NCBI RefSeq assembly: GCF_947628055.1
Contig: NZ_CANQYJ010000004.1
Coordinates: forward strand, 1-43,649
Origin: an uncultured Rikenella sp.
GTDB taxonomy: Bacteria; Bacteroidota; Bacteroidia; Bacteroidales; Rikenellaceae
DNA length: 43,649 nt
Direction: 5' to 3'
Shown here: positions 34,587 through 43,649 of the stretch, piece after piece
Position numbering within the stretch: the stretch's first letter is position 1
Layout: every line of letters starts with the position of its first letter
The notes under the pieces: model-generated
What the model was told of the DNA's origin: nothing
What the model saw: the letters and a program-made list of their open reading frames with translations, nothing else
Databases searched by the model: none
Translations under genes and position numbers: made by a program

Positions 34587-37040
34587 TTATAATGATTCCT
34601 CGAGCCACTGCATCGGCCCCACCTGCCTTTCGACCGTGCCCGAAGAGAACTCCACCGTCGCCTCCATCGGTTCCGGCACGTTGAAATGCACCGCCCGGAT
34701 CTGCGGCTCCGATGGCACCACGATCAGGTTCTTCTTTCCTCTGCGCATCACTTCGCAGTTGTAGCCCGCCGCTGTCCCGTCCGCACGTACGATGACAAAG
34801 GCATGATTCAGGGCCGCTTCCGCAATCAGCTTGAACACCTCGTGCACGTCGTTGTCCTGCGTATTGACCGGCTGCCAGCCGCTCACCATCGGCACATACT
34901 GCTCCCCGATCACGAAACGGCGCGTCGGATAAAGTCTCGGATGCGGATTCCCGAACGTAGGAGTCTCGAATGTCACCGTCGTGTCCGGCCCGCAGACCTG
35001 CTCCGCCGCCACATACGGATCCGAGATGAACGCCCACGACAAGTCCCCGGTCTCCGGATCCACCAGATTGGCGAACGCTCCCATCGCGTTGAATGTCTCC
35101 CGCAGCCACCGCTCCTCGCCCGTCAGCAAATAGGCGTAATAGGTCGCATAGCCCCGCCACGCGCTCCAGCCGTGCGGCGAGTTGAACATGTTCGGCAGCA
35201 TCTGCACATCGTATTGCGCCTCCCAAAACCGCATGGTGCCCCCACGCCTGCGCGCATCCGGCACTCGCAGCTGCGCGAGGCAGTCGTGGCTGTCCAGCAC
35301 CTCCAGCATCGCCTGCGTATAACGCGCCCGTTCCGCGGTGTCGCTCTGCCACAGCGCCATCAGTCCCATCTGCAGTGCCGAGCACGAGATCATCCCGTCC
35401 TCGAACGTATGTTCGCCTTCGGTCTGGAAATTACCCCTCGCCGCCACCAATTGATCCACTGCCCGGGCGGCTGATGCGTAGTGCCGCTCGTACCTTTCCC
35501 GCCACCGTACCGAATCCGGCGACGAAGCCGCCAGCCGCCGTTCGATTTCCGCCAGTTCCAACACGCTTTTGGCGATATAAATGACGCTCGTATAGATCGT
35601 TCCGCGATTGCAGTACGCCCCGTCCTCGCGCTGCGAGGTGCGGGTCAGCCAGTCGGCCAGCCGCGCCGCCCGCTCCAAGTCGAGAATATCTCCATACGCT
35701 TCGTATTTGTCGGACAGGATGCCGATCGTCCCCGCCGTATTCTGAATCCGCGAGCGGAAATAGCGCGGTTCCATCTTCACCGTATCGTGCAGCAGGCCGA
35801 AGAGCAGCTCGAACCGCTCTGTCAAGGCTGCATCGAGCGAATCGTCCGGGAACTCGCGCGCCGTGAGGAATGCGGTGTAAAAGCCCATCCAGCTTTCGAC
35901 ATGCGACGATGCTTTCTGGCGGTGCCTCAACGCGGCTTCGCGCCCGCGCTGCATGTACCACGACCACGGATGCAAGGCGCTCAGAATCCCTTCCGCACAT
36001 CGATCCCCCACTGTCGCCCGCACCGTGTACAGCCCCGGCTGCGGCAGGTAGAACGGGTCCGACACGAACTGTCCCCGCCCCATATACCGCGCATAGACCG
36101 CGATCTCTTTCCCGTCCGAACTCCGGCGCACCGTCACTTTCGGCCGCTCGCTGGCCGATGGGGAGTAAAGTTCGATCTGAACTTTTTCGTCGGGCCGGTA
36201 GGAGGTCTTTTCAAACGAAAGCGTCGGCGCCTGCGCTATATCGCATACTTTCAACTCCAGGTCGTCCGGTTCCGCCACCGGAAAGAGTACGATGTCCCAC
36301 GTTCTGGCCTCTCCGGGCTTCAATTGCCACAGGTTTTGCGGATGCCTCTCCGGCAGCGGCTGCGCATTCAGCAGATCGAGGTTCACTGACTCGATGCGGT
36401 GCCCCCAGAACCAGTGCGGCGCCGGATCTCGATAGCCCAAAGAGAAGTCCGTGCTCCACGAGGCCACCGGCTGCGGCGACGCGATCCCCAGCAGCGGGCG
36501 CCCCGCCCCCGGTGCCTGGAAATAGCCCCAGAAGTGGGTCTTTTCGCACCGCAACAGGGTCGGGAAATATTGGCCGAACCAGTCCGGCCAGCGATCCATA
36601 TAGGCGTCCAGCCCCAAACGCAGCCCCGCCTTTTCCGGCTGCACCGGCGCGCGGCCTTCGTTTTTCAAGGTGACCCGCAGTGTCGGATTCTCCGTATCGG
36701 CACGGTACTGCAATGTACAAACGATCCCTTCGATCGGTACGGAACGATACAGCCCCGGCCCCGCGAGGTTCCATGCTGCGGTGGTGTCCACTCCGTTCGC
36801 AGGATCTTTCAGATAGAACGACGGCCCCCGGTATTTTTCCCGAATAATGAACGGGATCGTGTCGGTCTCCCGGCTGCCGTCGCCTGCGAAGATCAACCGC
36901 TGTGCGGTTCCGTCCGCACCGATCTCCCATCTCCATGTTCCGCCCGCCGGTGCGACGATTTCCTGCGCCCGGACGGAAGAAACGGCTGCGGCGCATAGGA
37001 ATGACAGTGCGGCGACGGCTTGTCTTTTCGCGTTGAACAT
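34587..37040 (-). CDS. Secreted hypothetical protein with (alpha/alpha)-toroid / six-hairpin glycosidase-like central region
   Basis: 817 aa with signal peptide, beta-rich N-terminal part and helical repeats with aromatic-rich turns (SWMGFYTAF, MRFWEAQYDVQMLPNMFNSPHGWSAWRGYATYYAYLLTGEERWL). Confidence 0.5.
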   Translation of the reverse strand: MFNAKRQAVAALSFLCAAAVSSVRAQEIVAPAGGTWRWEIGADGTAQRLIFAGDGSRETDTIPFIIREKYRGPSFYLKDPANGVDTTAAWNLAGPGLYRSVPIEGIVCTLQYRADTENPTLRVTLKNEGRAPVQPEKAGLRLGLDAYMDRWPDWFGQYFPTLLRCEKTHFWGYFQAPGAGRPLLGIASPQPVASWSTDFSLGYRDPAPHWFWGHRIESVNLDLLNAQPLPERHPQNLWQLKPGEARTWDIVLFPVAEPDDLELKVCDIAQAPTLSFEKTSYRPDEKVQIELYSPSASERPKVTVRRSSDGKEIAVYARYMGRGQFVSDPFYLPQPGLYTVRATVGDRCAEGILSALHPWSWYMQRGREAALRHRQKASSHVESWMGFYTAFLTAREFPDDSLDAALTERFELLFGLLHDTVKMEPRYFRSRIQNTAGTIGILSDKYEAYGDILDLERAARLADWLTRTSQREDGAYCNRGTIYTSVIYIAKSVLELAEIERRLAASSPDSVRWRERYERHYASAARAVDQLVAARGNFQTEGEHTFEDGMISCSALQMGLMALWQSDTAERARYTQAMLEVLDSHDCLAQLRVPDARRRGGTMRFWEAQYDVQMLPNMFNSPHGWSAWRGYATYYAYLLTGEERWLRETFNAMGAFANLVDPETGDLSWAFISDPYVAAEQVCGPDTTVTFETPTFGNPHPRLYPTRRFVIGEQYVPMVSGWQPVNTQDNDVHEVFKLIAEAALNHAFVIVRADGTAAGYNCEVMRRGKKNLIVVPSEPQIRAVHFNVPEPMEATVEFSSGTVERQVGPMQWLEESL

Positions 37041-37080
37041 ATCGGTTTGAAGAAGTCGGGGTTCGGTTCGCTGCCGGCGG

Positions 37081-38157
37081 TCAGTACATCAGGATCGGTT
37101 CGGGCCGCTCGTCGGTAATTTCGCCGGTGAAGTTTTCGAGCAGGGCTTTGGTGGCGGCTTTGCTTCGCGGAATCCACGGGCTGTAGGCCATCACATGTTC
37201 GATCCGGGCCTGCTGCTGGGCTGTCAGGTTCGTACGCAGGCTGTAATAGTAGTCCATCACATTGGTCGACAGGCACAGTTCTCCGCCGTCGCACGGCTGG
37301 CGATAATAGCGGTCATAAGGAAGTGTGCCGGCATAGAATGAGGCCTGATAGGTCTTCCGGTCGTATTTCGGGGTGTCGCTGCATCCGTCGTCGCTGGCGT
37401 TGTCCGGATTGTCGCAGTCGCCCTCCCCTTCTTTCGGCTCGCTGAATGCGTGGCGCAATCCTAAATAATGCCCCATCTCATGGCAGAAGGTGAACATGCC
37501 TTCGTCGTCCAAAAGGTTCCCCCCACTCGTATGCGGAAGAAAATAACGGTTGTTGAGGGTGATTCCATGCATGTAATACGGCTGCTGCGTAATAGCGCCG
37601 TCCCATTTGACCAGCAAGTCCAACGGATGGGCCGTGGTACAATACGGGAGGTAGGAAATGCCGGTCACGTTGTTTTCGTCCTGTTCGGGATCGGACGAGA
37701 CCAGAAACCCGAACAGCCAGACGTTGACGTATCGGTTGGGATCCCACAGAATGGCTTTGTCGCGGGCCTGCAGGGTTCTTTTGGCGCTCAGAAATTCGCT
37801 GGCGCTCATATTGGCCGAGCCTGCATACCCGACGCGGTTGACTCCCGGCTCGTCCAACAGCCGGCCTGTCGGATCGTGTGTAGCCAGAGTAAAGGTAACC
37901 TGCACTTTCCGGCTCCCGGCATTCGGGAATAATGTGGCGGCATAAAATTCGTTAATCTGTCCGATCCGCTTCCGGAAAACCGAGGCGTCCGGGTTTTGTA
38001 TCGGATCGGCCGGGTTTTCGTACAGTACGTGGAATACGATGGGAATGGTTCCGTTCGGTATGTCGGAGCTGGCGGGCTCCTGGGGGGCCGTATCTTTTTT
38101 GCATCCGGCCAGCAGCAAGGCGAATGCTGTCAGGGAAAGCAGTATTTTCGTCTTCAT
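37081..38157 (-). CDS. Zinc metalloprotease lipoprotein, M43 (pappalysin-like)
   Basis: Lipobox LLAGC; HEMGHYLGLRH (HExxHxxGxxH); downstream TNVMDYY Met-turn. Confidence 0.88.
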   Translation of the reverse strand: MKTKILLSLTAFALLLAGCKKDTAPQEPASSDIPNGTIPIVFHVLYENPADPIQNPDASVFRKRIGQINEFYAATLFPNAGSRKVQVTFTLATHDPTGRLLDEPGVNRVGYAGSANMSASEFLSAKRTLQARDKAILWDPNRYVNVWLFGFLVSSDPEQDENNVTGISYLPYCTTAHPLDLLVKWDGAITQQPYYMHGITLNNRYFLPHTSGGNLLDDEGMFTFCHEMGHYLGLRHAFSEPKEGEGDCDNPDNASDDGCSDTPKYDRKTYQASFYAGTLPYDRYYRQPCDGGELCLSTNVMDYYYSLRTNLTAQQQARIEHVMAYSPWIPRSKAATKALLENFTGEITDERPEPILMY

Positions 38158-38237
38158 TCGGAGAGATTAATTTGCGTAAAGTTAATATTCCTGTGCCTAT
38201 TTTCAACTGCCGAGCGGCCCGGCGGGTGAGAGACCTG

Positions 38238-38280
38238 CAAAAAAGAGGCCGTTCCCGCCGAAAAACGGGGGAACGGCTTT
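38238..38280 (-). terminator. Rho-independent terminator downstream of sdhB
   Basis: Minus strand GCCGTTCCCccg...ggGAACGGC then CTCTTTTTTGC. Confidence 0.8.
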
Positions 38281-38336
38281 ATTATCGAAATCAGTTAGGA
38301 AGCAGCAGGGAAGGACTGGCCCCCCTGCCGAGAAGA

Positions 38337-39080
38337 TTAGTCTTTCAGTTTCGCGCACAGGAACTCGCGGTTGAGTCTGGCGATATGGGCGATCGAGATC
38401 CCTTTCGGACATTCGGCTTCGCAGGCTCCCGTGTTGGTGCATCCGCCGAAGCCGAGTTCGTCCATCTTGGCTACCATCGCTTTGGCACGTCTTGCCGCTT
38501 CGACTTTCCCTTGCGGCAGCAAGGCGAGCGAGCTTACCCGTGCTGCCACGAAGAGCATGGCGGACCCGTTCTTGCAAGTCGCCACGCATGCCCCACAACC
38601 GATACAAGCCGCTGCGTCCATCGATTCGTCGGCGTCTTTCTTCGGAATCGGAATGGCGTTGGCGTCCGGAACTCCGCCGGTATTCACCGAGATATATCCT
38701 CCGGCTTGCAAAATCTTGTCATAGGCCGACCGATCCACGACCAAGTCTTTGATCACGGGGAATGCTTTCGACCGCCACGGTTCGATGGTGATGGTATCCC
38801 CGTCCTTGAACTTGCGCATATGCAGCTGGCAGGTGGTGATGTCGTCGTCGGGCCCGTGTGCTCTCCCGTCGATGAATAGGGAGCACATCCCGCAAATCCC
38901 TTCGCGGCAGTCATGGTCGAAGGCGATGGGTTCTTTCCCTGAGTGAATGAGGTCGTTGTTCAGAATGTCGAGCATCTCGAGGAATGAACTCCCTTCCGAT
39001 ACGTTTTCGACGTGGTATTCTTCAAAATGACCTTTGTCGTGGGCGTCTTTCTGACGCCATATCTTTAACTTCAAATTCAT
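38337..39080 (-). CDS. sdhB: Succinate dehydrogenase/fumarate reductase iron-sulfur subunit
   Basis: [49 protein letters not shown]. Confidence 0.95.
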   Translation of the reverse strand: MNLKLKIWRQKDAHDKGHFEEYHVENVSEGSSFLEMLDILNNDLIHSGKEPIAFDHDCREGICGMCSLFIDGRAHGPDDDITTCQLHMRKFKDGDTITIEPWRSKAFPVIKDLVVDRSAYDKILQAGGYISVNTGGVPDANAIPIPKKDADESMDAAACIGCGACVATCKNGSAMLFVAARVSSLALLPQGKVEAARRAKAMVAKMDELGFGGCTNTGACEAECPKGISIAHIARLNREFLCAKLKD

Positions 39081-39099
39081 AAAGCTCTATCTTTTTTTC

Positions 39100-39413
39100 T
39101 GTTCGTTTATTCTGTACCCTACTGTGAGTGACTGTTCTTTCTGTGAACAGAAAGGACCAAAGAAACTTTGTGAAGCTACGCTACTCCTTAGGCTCCGCAG
39201 TCCTCTTGCATTGCGTTTGGTTCGGGGCGCGGAAATCGGGCCGATTAGGTACGAACCTCATTATATCGGCCCGATTCCCCGCACCCCGACAAATCAAAGA
39301 AAAGGGTATCCGGCAGGCTCAAGAGATGCGAAGCATCTCAAAAAGTTTTTCTGGTTCTCTTTGTTCACAAAGAGAACAGTACCCTCAAACATAAGGTAGA
39401 AAATAAACGAACG
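39100..39413. repeat. Structured intergenic repeat element B, between sdhA and sdhB
   Basis: TIRs CTGTTCGTTTATTCTGTACCCT / (rc) TCGTTCGTTTATTTTCTACCTTATG; same module order as element A. Confidence 0.8.
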
Positions 39414-39439
39414 ATTAAACAGTTAAAACGTTATCGGAA

Positions 39440-41383
39440 TTAGTCTTTGTAGTTGCGTTGAGCCAGGTGCACCGTATCGAAATGCAACTCCTCCTTATGC
39501 AATTCCGGTTCCGCATCCGGGCCCTTGTACTCCCAGACCGCCACATAAGCATAATGGTCGTCATCGCGCAGCGCCTCGCCCTCCGGCGTTTGGAACTCCT
39601 CGCGGAAATGGCCCCCGCACGACTCATTGCGGTTCAGCGCATCGCGCGCCATCAGTTCGCCCATTTCCAGGAAGTCCGCCACGCGGAGCGCCTTTTCGAT
39701 CTCCTGATTGAACTCGCCCTCCTTGCCCGGCACCCGCACATTCGACCAGAACTCCTTCCGCAGCCGTTGGATTTCGACGATCGCCTTTTCGAGGCTCTCT
39801 TTCGTACGCCCCATCCCCACATACTCCCACATGATATTCCCCAGCTCCCGGTGCAGATCGTCCACCGAACGCGTTCCCTTGATCGCGAACAGCCGGTTGA
39901 TCTTGTCGATCACCGCCTTTTCCGCCTCCTCGAACGCCGGGTGGTTCGTATCGATCTTCGGCGTCTGGATGTCATGCGAGAGGTAGTCCCCCAGCGTGTA
40001 CGGAATGACGAAATAGCCGTCCGCCAAGCCCTGCATCAGCGCCGAAGCCCCTAACCGATTCGCCCCGTGATCCGAGAAGTTCGCCTCCCCTAAGGCATAC
40101 AGCCCCGGGATGGTCGTCATCAGGTTGTAATCGACCCAGATGCCCCCCATCGTATAGTGTACCGCCGGGTAGATCATCATCGGCTCTTCGTACGGATTGA
40201 CATCGACGATCTTCTCGTACATCTGGAACAGGTTTCCGTACCGCTGTGCAATGACTTCCTTGCCCAACCGCGCGATCGCCGACGAGAAGTCCAGGAATAC
40301 CGCCAGGCCCGTCTCATTCACCCCATAGCCCGCATCGCAGCGTTCCTTCGCCGCCCGCGAAGCCACGTCGCGCGGCACCAAGTTCCCGAACGCCGGATAC
40401 CTGCGTTCCAGGTAGTAATCCCGGTCTTCTTCCGGAATCTGCGACGGTTTCTTCGCCCCCGAGCGCACCGCTTCGACATCCTCCTTCTTCTTCGGCACCC
40501 AGATACGTCCGTCGTTCCGCAGCGATTCCGACATCAAGGTCAGTTTCGACTGCTGTTCCCCGTGTTTCGGAATGCAGGTCGGGTGGATCTGCGTAAAGCA
40601 CGGATTGGCGAACATCGCCCCTTTCTTGTAGCACTGCCAAGCCGCCGACCCGTTGGAGTTCATGGCATTCGTGGAGAGGAAGAAGACATTCCCGTACCCT
40701 CCCGAACAGATCAGCACGGCATGTGCTCCGTGCCGTTCGATCTCGCCCGTCACCAAGTTCCGGGTAATGATCCCGCGCGCCTTGCCGTCGATCAGCACCA
40801 CGTCCAACATCTCATGCCGCGGGTACGATTTTACCGATCCTTTCTGTATCTGCCGGTTCAAGGCCGCATAGGCCCCCAGCAGCAACTGCTGCCCGGTTTG
40901 ACCGCGGGCATAGAATGTTCTGGAAACCTGCGCCCCCCCGAACGAGCGGTTGTCGAGCAGTCCGCCGTAGTCGCGCGCGAAAGGAACCCCCTGCGCCACG
41001 CACTGGTCGATAATGGCGTTGGAGACTTCCGCCAGCCGATAGACGTTGGCTTCCCGCGCCCGGTAGTCCCCCCCTTTGATGGTGTCATAAAAGAGGCGGT
41101 AGACCGAGTCGTTGTCGTTCTGGTAGTTTTTCGCCGCGTTGATCCCTCCTTGCGCCGCAATGGAGTGTGCGCGCCGGGGCGAGTCGCTGATGCAGAATAC
41201 CTTGACATTATACCCCAGCTCGCCCAATGATGCCGCCGCCGATGCCCCCGCGAGCCCCGTCCCGACGACGATCACGTCTAACTTGCGCTTGTTGGCCGGG
41301 CTGACGACTTTGATTTCTGCTTTATGTTTGCTCCACTTCAGGGCCAGCGGCCCTTCGGGGATTTTGGAATCGAGTATGCTCAT
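39440..41383 (-). CDS. sdhA: Succinate dehydrogenase/fumarate reductase flavoprotein subunit
   Basis: [52 protein letters not shown]. Confidence 0.96.
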   Translation of the reverse strand: MSILDSKIPEGPLALKWSKHKAEIKVVSPANKRKLDVIVVGTGLAGASAAASLGELGYNVKVFCISDSPRRAHSIAAQGGINAAKNYQNDNDSVYRLFYDTIKGGDYRAREANVYRLAEVSNAIIDQCVAQGVPFARDYGGLLDNRSFGGAQVSRTFYARGQTGQQLLLGAYAALNRQIQKGSVKSYPRHEMLDVVLIDGKARGIITRNLVTGEIERHGAHAVLICSGGYGNVFFLSTNAMNSNGSAAWQCYKKGAMFANPCFTQIHPTCIPKHGEQQSKLTLMSESLRNDGRIWVPKKKEDVEAVRSGAKKPSQIPEEDRDYYLERRYPAFGNLVPRDVASRAAKERCDAGYGVNETGLAVFLDFSSAIARLGKEVIAQRYGNLFQMYEKIVDVNPYEEPMMIYPAVHYTMGGIWVDYNLMTTIPGLYALGEANFSDHGANRLGASALMQGLADGYFVIPYTLGDYLSHDIQTPKIDTNHPAFEEAEKAVIDKINRLFAIKGTRSVDDLHRELGNIMWEYVGMGRTKESLEKAIVEIQRLRKEFWSNVRVPGKEGEFNQEIEKALRVADFLEMGELMARDALNRNESCGGHFREEFQTPEGEALRDDDHYAYVAVWEYKGPDAEPELHKEELHFDTVHLAQRNYKD

Positions 41384-41444
41384 ATCTTTCAGTCGGAATT
41401 AAGTGTGAATTCGAATGGTTTGATCGCCGCAATGCGCCGCATCC

Positions 41445-42146
41445 TTACTTCCCGAAGCAGCGGATCAACAGCACCGATACCGGAATCGAGATGAAGCCGG
41501 CTGCCACGATAAAGGCGTAGACCCGTGCCGCGCACTGCCACCGCCGGATCCAGATCTGGTTGTCCAGCCCGATGGTCTGGAAGGCGCTCCAGAATCCGTG
41601 CCGCAGGTGGAACCACAGCGCGATGACCCAGATGATGTACAGCACTGCGATCACCGGATTGGCGAACGTCTGCACCAACAGTTCATACGGACTGTCCGTC
41701 GCTTCGCCGCCGATGAAGTGCTGGAGCTGCATTTCTGCCCAGAAGTGGGTCAGGTGCCACGCCAGCATGCCGAGTATGATAATCCCCAGCACATACATGT
41801 TCCGCGATTCCCATGTGGAGGATTTGCCCAAGTCCTGCACTTTGTACTTCACCGGCCGCGCGGTCTGGTTTTTCAGTGTGATGACGGTCGCCCAGGCGAT
41901 ATGGATGACAAACCCCAAGGCCAGCACCGGCACCATGATTTTGATGAACGGATTGGTGTCCATGAAGGCGCACATGGCGTTGTAAGCCTCCGGACCGCCG
42001 TAGTAAAAGAGGTTGGCCGCCAGATGGACGAGCAGGAAGACGATCAGGAAAAGCCCCGAGAGGCTCATTACTAATTTCTTCCCGATGGAAGAGCTCCAGA
42101 GTTTACTCATAAGTTTTGATGGTTTTGAATGATTGGTATTTTGCAA
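41445..42146 (-). CDS. sdhC: Succinate dehydrogenase cytochrome b subunit
   Basis: 233 aa multi-TM protein immediately upstream of sdhA; SIGKKLVMSLSGLFLIVFLLVHLAANL. Confidence 0.92.
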   Translation of the reverse strand: MQNTNHSKPSKLMSKLWSSSIGKKLVMSLSGLFLIVFLLVHLAANLFYYGGPEAYNAMCAFMDTNPFIKIMVPVLALGFVIHIAWATVITLKNQTARPVKYKVQDLGKSSTWESRNMYVLGIIILGMLAWHLTHFWAEMQLQHFIGGEATDSPYELLVQTFANPVIAVLYIIWVIALWFHLRHGFWSAFQTIGLDNQIWIRRWQCAARVYAFIVAAGFISIPVSVLLIRCFGK

Positions 42147-42243
42147 GCCTGATTGGTACGGGAAATAATAATGGGGGTGCGGCGCGCGCAGGCGGTTCCT
42201 TTTCCGTAAATACCAGAAGGAAACGGCGCTGTTTTTCTATTAA

Positions 42244-42275
42244 CAAAGGTATTTCCCTTTTTCGGATTACACAAA
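42244..42275 (-). promoter_or_regulatory. Candidate promoter for sdhCAB
   Basis: Minus strand TTTG-N20-TACCTTTG, a good match to TTTG / TAnnTTTG. Confidence 0.7.
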
Positions 42276-42336
42276 TTTTTTTCCGGGCCTCGTCGGGCGT
42301 CTGTGACGGAAGAAGGCTGAGAAAAATCGCGAAAAG

Positions 42337-42368
42337 TTTGCAAATTCCGAAACGGCTCTTTATCTTTG
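42337..42368 (+). promoter_or_regulatory. Candidate promoter for the Fur/PerR-like gene
   Basis: TTTG (42337-42340) N20 TATCTTTG (42361-42368). Confidence 0.75.
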
Positions 42369-42383
42369 CATTCGATCCAAATA

Positions 42384-42396
42384 TGTAATTATTACA
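42384..42396. promoter_or_regulatory. Candidate Fur/PerR operator
   Basis: Perfect palindrome TGTAATTATTACA just downstream of the promoter. Confidence 0.55.
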
Positions 42397-42403
42397 AATA
42401 GCG

Positions 42404-42826
42404 TTGCAAACCCCTGCAAATACAAGAGAATTACTTCACAGCCACGGTATCCGGCCGTCAGTGCAGCGGATCGCTATAATGGATTACCTGCTTACGCACA
42501 GGACGCATCCGACGGCGGAGGAGGTTTTCGAGGCTTTGGTGCCGGACATTCCGACGTTGTCGAAGACCACGGTTTACAATACGCTGAATCTGTTCGTGTC
42601 GCAGGGGGCGGCGGCGCATATCGCGATCGACCCGAGGGGCTCGCGTTTCGACGGGGATACGAGCGTGCACGGCCATTTCTTCTGCACGAAATGCGGTGCG
42701 CTGCACGATGTGTTTTTCGCCTCGCCTCCGGTGCTGCCGCTGCCGGAGGGAGGGCATGCGGCGGAGTGTGCACAAATATATTATAAAGGTATATGTGCCT
42801 CTTGCGCCGGCAAACGGGAAAAATAA
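42404..42826 (+). CDS. Fur family transcriptional repressor (PerR-like), apparent TTG start
   Basis: HGIRPSVQRIAIMDYLLTHRTHPTAEEVFEAL winged helix; HGHFFCTKCGALHDV and CASCAG metal-binding Cys pairs. Confidence 0.9.
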   Translation: MQTPANTRELLHSHGIRPSVQRIAIMDYLLTHRTHPTAEEVFEALVPDIPTLSKTTVYNTLNLFVSQGAAAHIAIDPRGSRFDGDTSVHGHFFCTKCGALHDVFFASPPVLPLPEGGHAAECAQIYYKGICASCAGKREK

Positions 42827-42865
42827 TCGACTTTTTTACAAACCCAATCCATAAAACAACACGTT

Positions 42866-43420
42866 ATGAAAAAGAAATTCATCTGCACGGTCTGCGGTTA
42901 CATTTACGAAGGGGAGGAGGCTCCCGATTTCTGCCCGCAGTGCAAACAGCCGAAGGAAAAATTCAAGGAGTATGTCGAACAGAAGGGGGGGCTTACGTTC
43001 GTCGACGAGCATGTGATCGGTGTGGCGAAGGGGGTCGATTCGGAGGTGCTTGAGGGATTGAAGGCGCACTTCGCGGGCGAATGTACCGAGGTGGGGATGT
43101 ATCTGGCGATGAGCCGCCAGGCGGATCGTGAGGGGTATCCGGAAATTGCGGAGGCGTTCAAACGCTATGCCTGGGAAGAGGCTGAACATGCGGCGAAGTT
43201 CTGCGAGTTGCTGGGCGAGGTGGTCTGGGACACGAAAACGAATGTCAAGGCGCGCATGGAGGCGGAAGCGGGGGCTTGCGAGGACAAGAAACGGATCGCT
43301 GCGCGGGCCAAGGAGCTGGGGCTGGATGCTATCCACGATACGGTGCACGAAATGTGCAAGGATGAGGCGCGGCATGGCAAGGGTTTCGAGGGGTTGTATA
43401 ACCGCTATTTCAATAAATAG
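42866..43420 (+). CDS. Rubrerythrin with N-terminal rubredoxin domain (reverse rubrerythrin type)
   Basis: [20 protein letters not shown] at the N-terminus, then ferritin-like diiron motifs ([27 protein letters not shown]). Confidence 0.93.
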   Translation: MKKKFICTVCGYIYEGEEAPDFCPQCKQPKEKFKEYVEQKGGLTFVDEHVIGVAKGVDSEVLEGLKAHFAGECTEVGMYLAMSRQADREGYPEIAEAFKRYAWEEAEHAAKFCELLGEVVWDTKTNVKARMEAEAGACEDKKRIAARAKELGLDAIHDTVHEMCKDEARHGKGFEGLYNRYFNK

Positions 43421-43438
43421 TCGTTTTTCCGCTCTGTT

Positions 43439-43477
43439 CGCGAGGGGTGGGCTGCATCATGCAGCCCACCCCTCGCG
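43439..43477 (+). terminator. Terminator hairpin after rubrerythrin
   Basis: Perfect inverted repeat CGCGAGGGGTGGGCTGCAT / ATGCAGCCCACCCCTCGCG followed by tttat. Confidence 0.8.
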
Positions 43478-43485
43478 TTTATCCG

Positions 43486-43649
43486 CTCGTTTAATCACTA
43501 CCCTATGTTTGAGGGTACTGTTCTCTTTGTGAACAAAGAGAACCAGAAAACCGACGCAGCAGCCGAGTGCCGTCGAGCTTGCTCGAATGGCCGAGGCGCC
43601 AGGAGGAAGGCGAAGCCAAACTTTTTGAGATGCTAACGCATCTCTTGAG
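43486..43649. repeat. Structured intergenic repeat element C (truncated by window end)
   Basis: ctcgtttaatcactaccctatgtttgagggtactgttctctttgtgaacaaagagaacc, the inverse of the right ends of elements A and B; gagatgctaacgcatctc hairpin also shared. Confidence 0.75.

Overview
This 43.6 kb window is GC-rich chromosomal DNA from a Bacteroidota genome, probably Alistipes-like. That placement is inferred from protein family content, TTTG-N19/20-TAnnTTTG promoters and a quinol-type SdhCAB. Recognisable loci, left to right: glutamine synthetase type III (partial) with asnA; pbpC, a DUF4139/MuiA-like protein and a thioester alpha-2-macroglobulin; ispD and upp; a CDF cation transporter; an ABC(MacB/FtsX)-HlyD-TolC export cluster next to an NtrC-family regulator and sensor kinase; tRNA-Cys; a dolichyl-phosphate-mannose-synthase-like glycosyltransferase; a degenerate GH20-like protein; dtd; a polyprenyl synthase; a secreted six-hairpin-like protein; an M43 metalloprotease lipoprotein; sdhCAB; and a Fur/PerR-like regulator with a rubredoxin-first rubrerythrin. 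No transposase, integrase, CRISPR array or phage module was seen. The strongest observations are: (1) three pairs of TGTC-N9-GACA palindromes at 21-22 bp spacing, each upstream of a separate unit of the export cluster, two with good sigma-54 -24/-12 promoters, suggesting a local regulon of the adjacent NtrC-like regulator; (2) a family of transposase-less, terminally inverted, hairpin-rich mosaic elements filling six intergenic regions (about 10% of the window), including one inside the sdh operon; (3) an array of DnaA-box-like 9-mers that coincides with an apparent in-frame insertion in ispD; (4) three 92-bp copies of the ispD 3' end running into the upp promoter. All product calls come from reading sequence; no database search was run.
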